Under the pieces are notes generated by a model. That model saw only the letters and a list, made by a program, of their open reading frames with translations, was not told the origin of the DNA and did not search any database. The position numbers were made by a program, and so were the translations under genes. Positions 63,675 through 64,000 of a stretch of 64,000 nucleotides of DNA are shown here, piece after piece. Source of the stretch: Acidobacteriota bacterium (GTDB lineage: Bacteria > Acidobacteriota > Thermoanaerobaculia > Multivoradales > J023); assembly GCA_029263315.1 (NCBI GenBank), contig JAJCXR010000015.1, positions 1-64,000 of the forward strand. Direction: 5' to 3'. How positions within the stretch are numbered: position 1 is the first letter of the stretch; each line of letters begins with the position of its first letter.

Positions 63675-64000
63675 ATGAACGCGAGCCCTTCTCTCAGCCA
63701 GGACCGCAAGTTCCGTGTCGATGTTCTGTGGAATATCGCCAGTTTGGGGGTCCTGGGTGTCTCGGGCATCGTGCTCAACGTGCTCATCGCCGGCACCGTT
63801 GGCGCCGAGGCCCTGGGGGTCTTCAACCAGGTTTTTGCGGTCTACATTTTCCTGTCGCAGCTTTCGGTGGGGGGAGTGCATCTGTCGGTGATGAAGCATG
63901 TCTCCCACCACCCGCGGGACCGCGACACCTGCGCCGCCATCACCGTCTCGGCATTGGTCCTGTGCACCTTTCTGGCCACCCTCTTCGCCCTCCTCACCTG
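63675..64000 (+). CDS. Wzx-like polysaccharide flippase, N-terminal part (cut by window)
   Basis: An open frame runs without stop to the window edge (108 codons visible plus partial). It has hydrophobic helices from about residue 18 (DVLWNIASLGVLGVSGIVLN) and 45-70 with FNQVFAVYIFLSQLSVGGVH, typical of the oligosaccharide-flippase/MATE fold that moves undecaprenyl-linked repeat units across the membrane. ATG 63675 is likely; in-frame ATG 63636 would add 13 residues. It diverges from the ten-gene operon. Confidence 0.8.
   Translation, partial: MNASPSLSQDRKFRVDVLWNIASLGVLGVSGIVLNVLIAGTVGAEALGVFNQVFAVYIFLSQLSVGGVHLSVMKHVSHHPRDRDTCAAITVSALVLCTFLATLFALLT

Overview
The window is high-GC DNA (roughly 60-65% by eye) from a Gram-negative, respiring bacterium. 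It encodes SecD/SecF/YajC, a LolA-like carrier, glycan export machinery, two Hanks-type Ser/Thr kinases and a PQQ-type beta-propeller protein. The kinases, the b6-type cytochrome b with a multiheme cytochrome, and the many secreted proteins of unknown function fit the Acidobacteriota (for example Thermoanaerobaculia-like). That placement is inference only. I found no rRNA, tRNA, CRISPR array, transposase or phage gene.

Layout. 1-246: an imperfect inverted repeat and a terminator. 247-6416 (minus): a respiratory operon with b6-type cytochrome b, a subunit-IV-like protein, an octaheme cytochrome c, haem O synthase (CyoE) and a Sco copper chaperone; no Rieske protein is present. 6558-7586 (plus): a LiaF-like membrane protein. 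7627-11626 (minus): a transglutaminase-like protein with an ABC-2 ATPase and permease. 11858-17216: small secreted proteins, a lipoprotein, a REG-2-type HAD hydrolase, two overlapping antisense small membrane ORFs, an FAH-family hydrolase, a probably frameshifted HicB-like gene and a TauE/SafE permease. 17291-25635: trmJ, then a minus-strand housekeeping block (secF, secD, yajC, tgt, lolA-like, DUF2318) and a 5'-3' exonuclease. 25831-34817: kinase, PQQ protein, HisN-like phosphatase, MFS exporter, aldehyde dehydrogenase, a radical-SAM-like remnant, mutM and uridine kinase.

34868-64000 is a large surface-glycan island. The plus-strand half carries wzm, neuB, neuC, neuA, a 2-hydroxyacid dehydrogenase, wzt and two glycosyltransferases. 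These would make a CMP-nonulosonate (sialic-acid-type) glycan and export it through an ABC transporter. In the middle, on the minus strand, are a zinc-ribbon methyltransferase, asnB and a DAG-kinase-like gene, followed by a plus-strand bifunctional ATP sulfurylase/APS kinase that would supply PAPS. A ten-gene minus-strand operon (63570 to 50137) follows: YdcF-like protein, bi-domain oxidoreductase, heparinase II/III-like protein, glycosyltransferase, wecB, nucleotidyltransferase, DegT aminotransferase, PglC-type sugar transferase, CapD/WbpM-type dehydratase and a Ser/Thr kinase. A Wzx-like flippase diverges at the right edge and is cut by the window. The island therefore has parts of both ABC-dependent and flippase-dependent export.

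The most unusual whole-window signal is a set of more than a dozen short tandem repeats, most often 15 bp. They sit in protein linkers, at gene 3' ends and in intergenic gaps. One of them, at 57371-57444, contains a 14-nt unit that appears to truncate a glycosyltransferase. Many adjacent genes overlap by four bases (ATGA/GTGA), indicating tight translational coupling.
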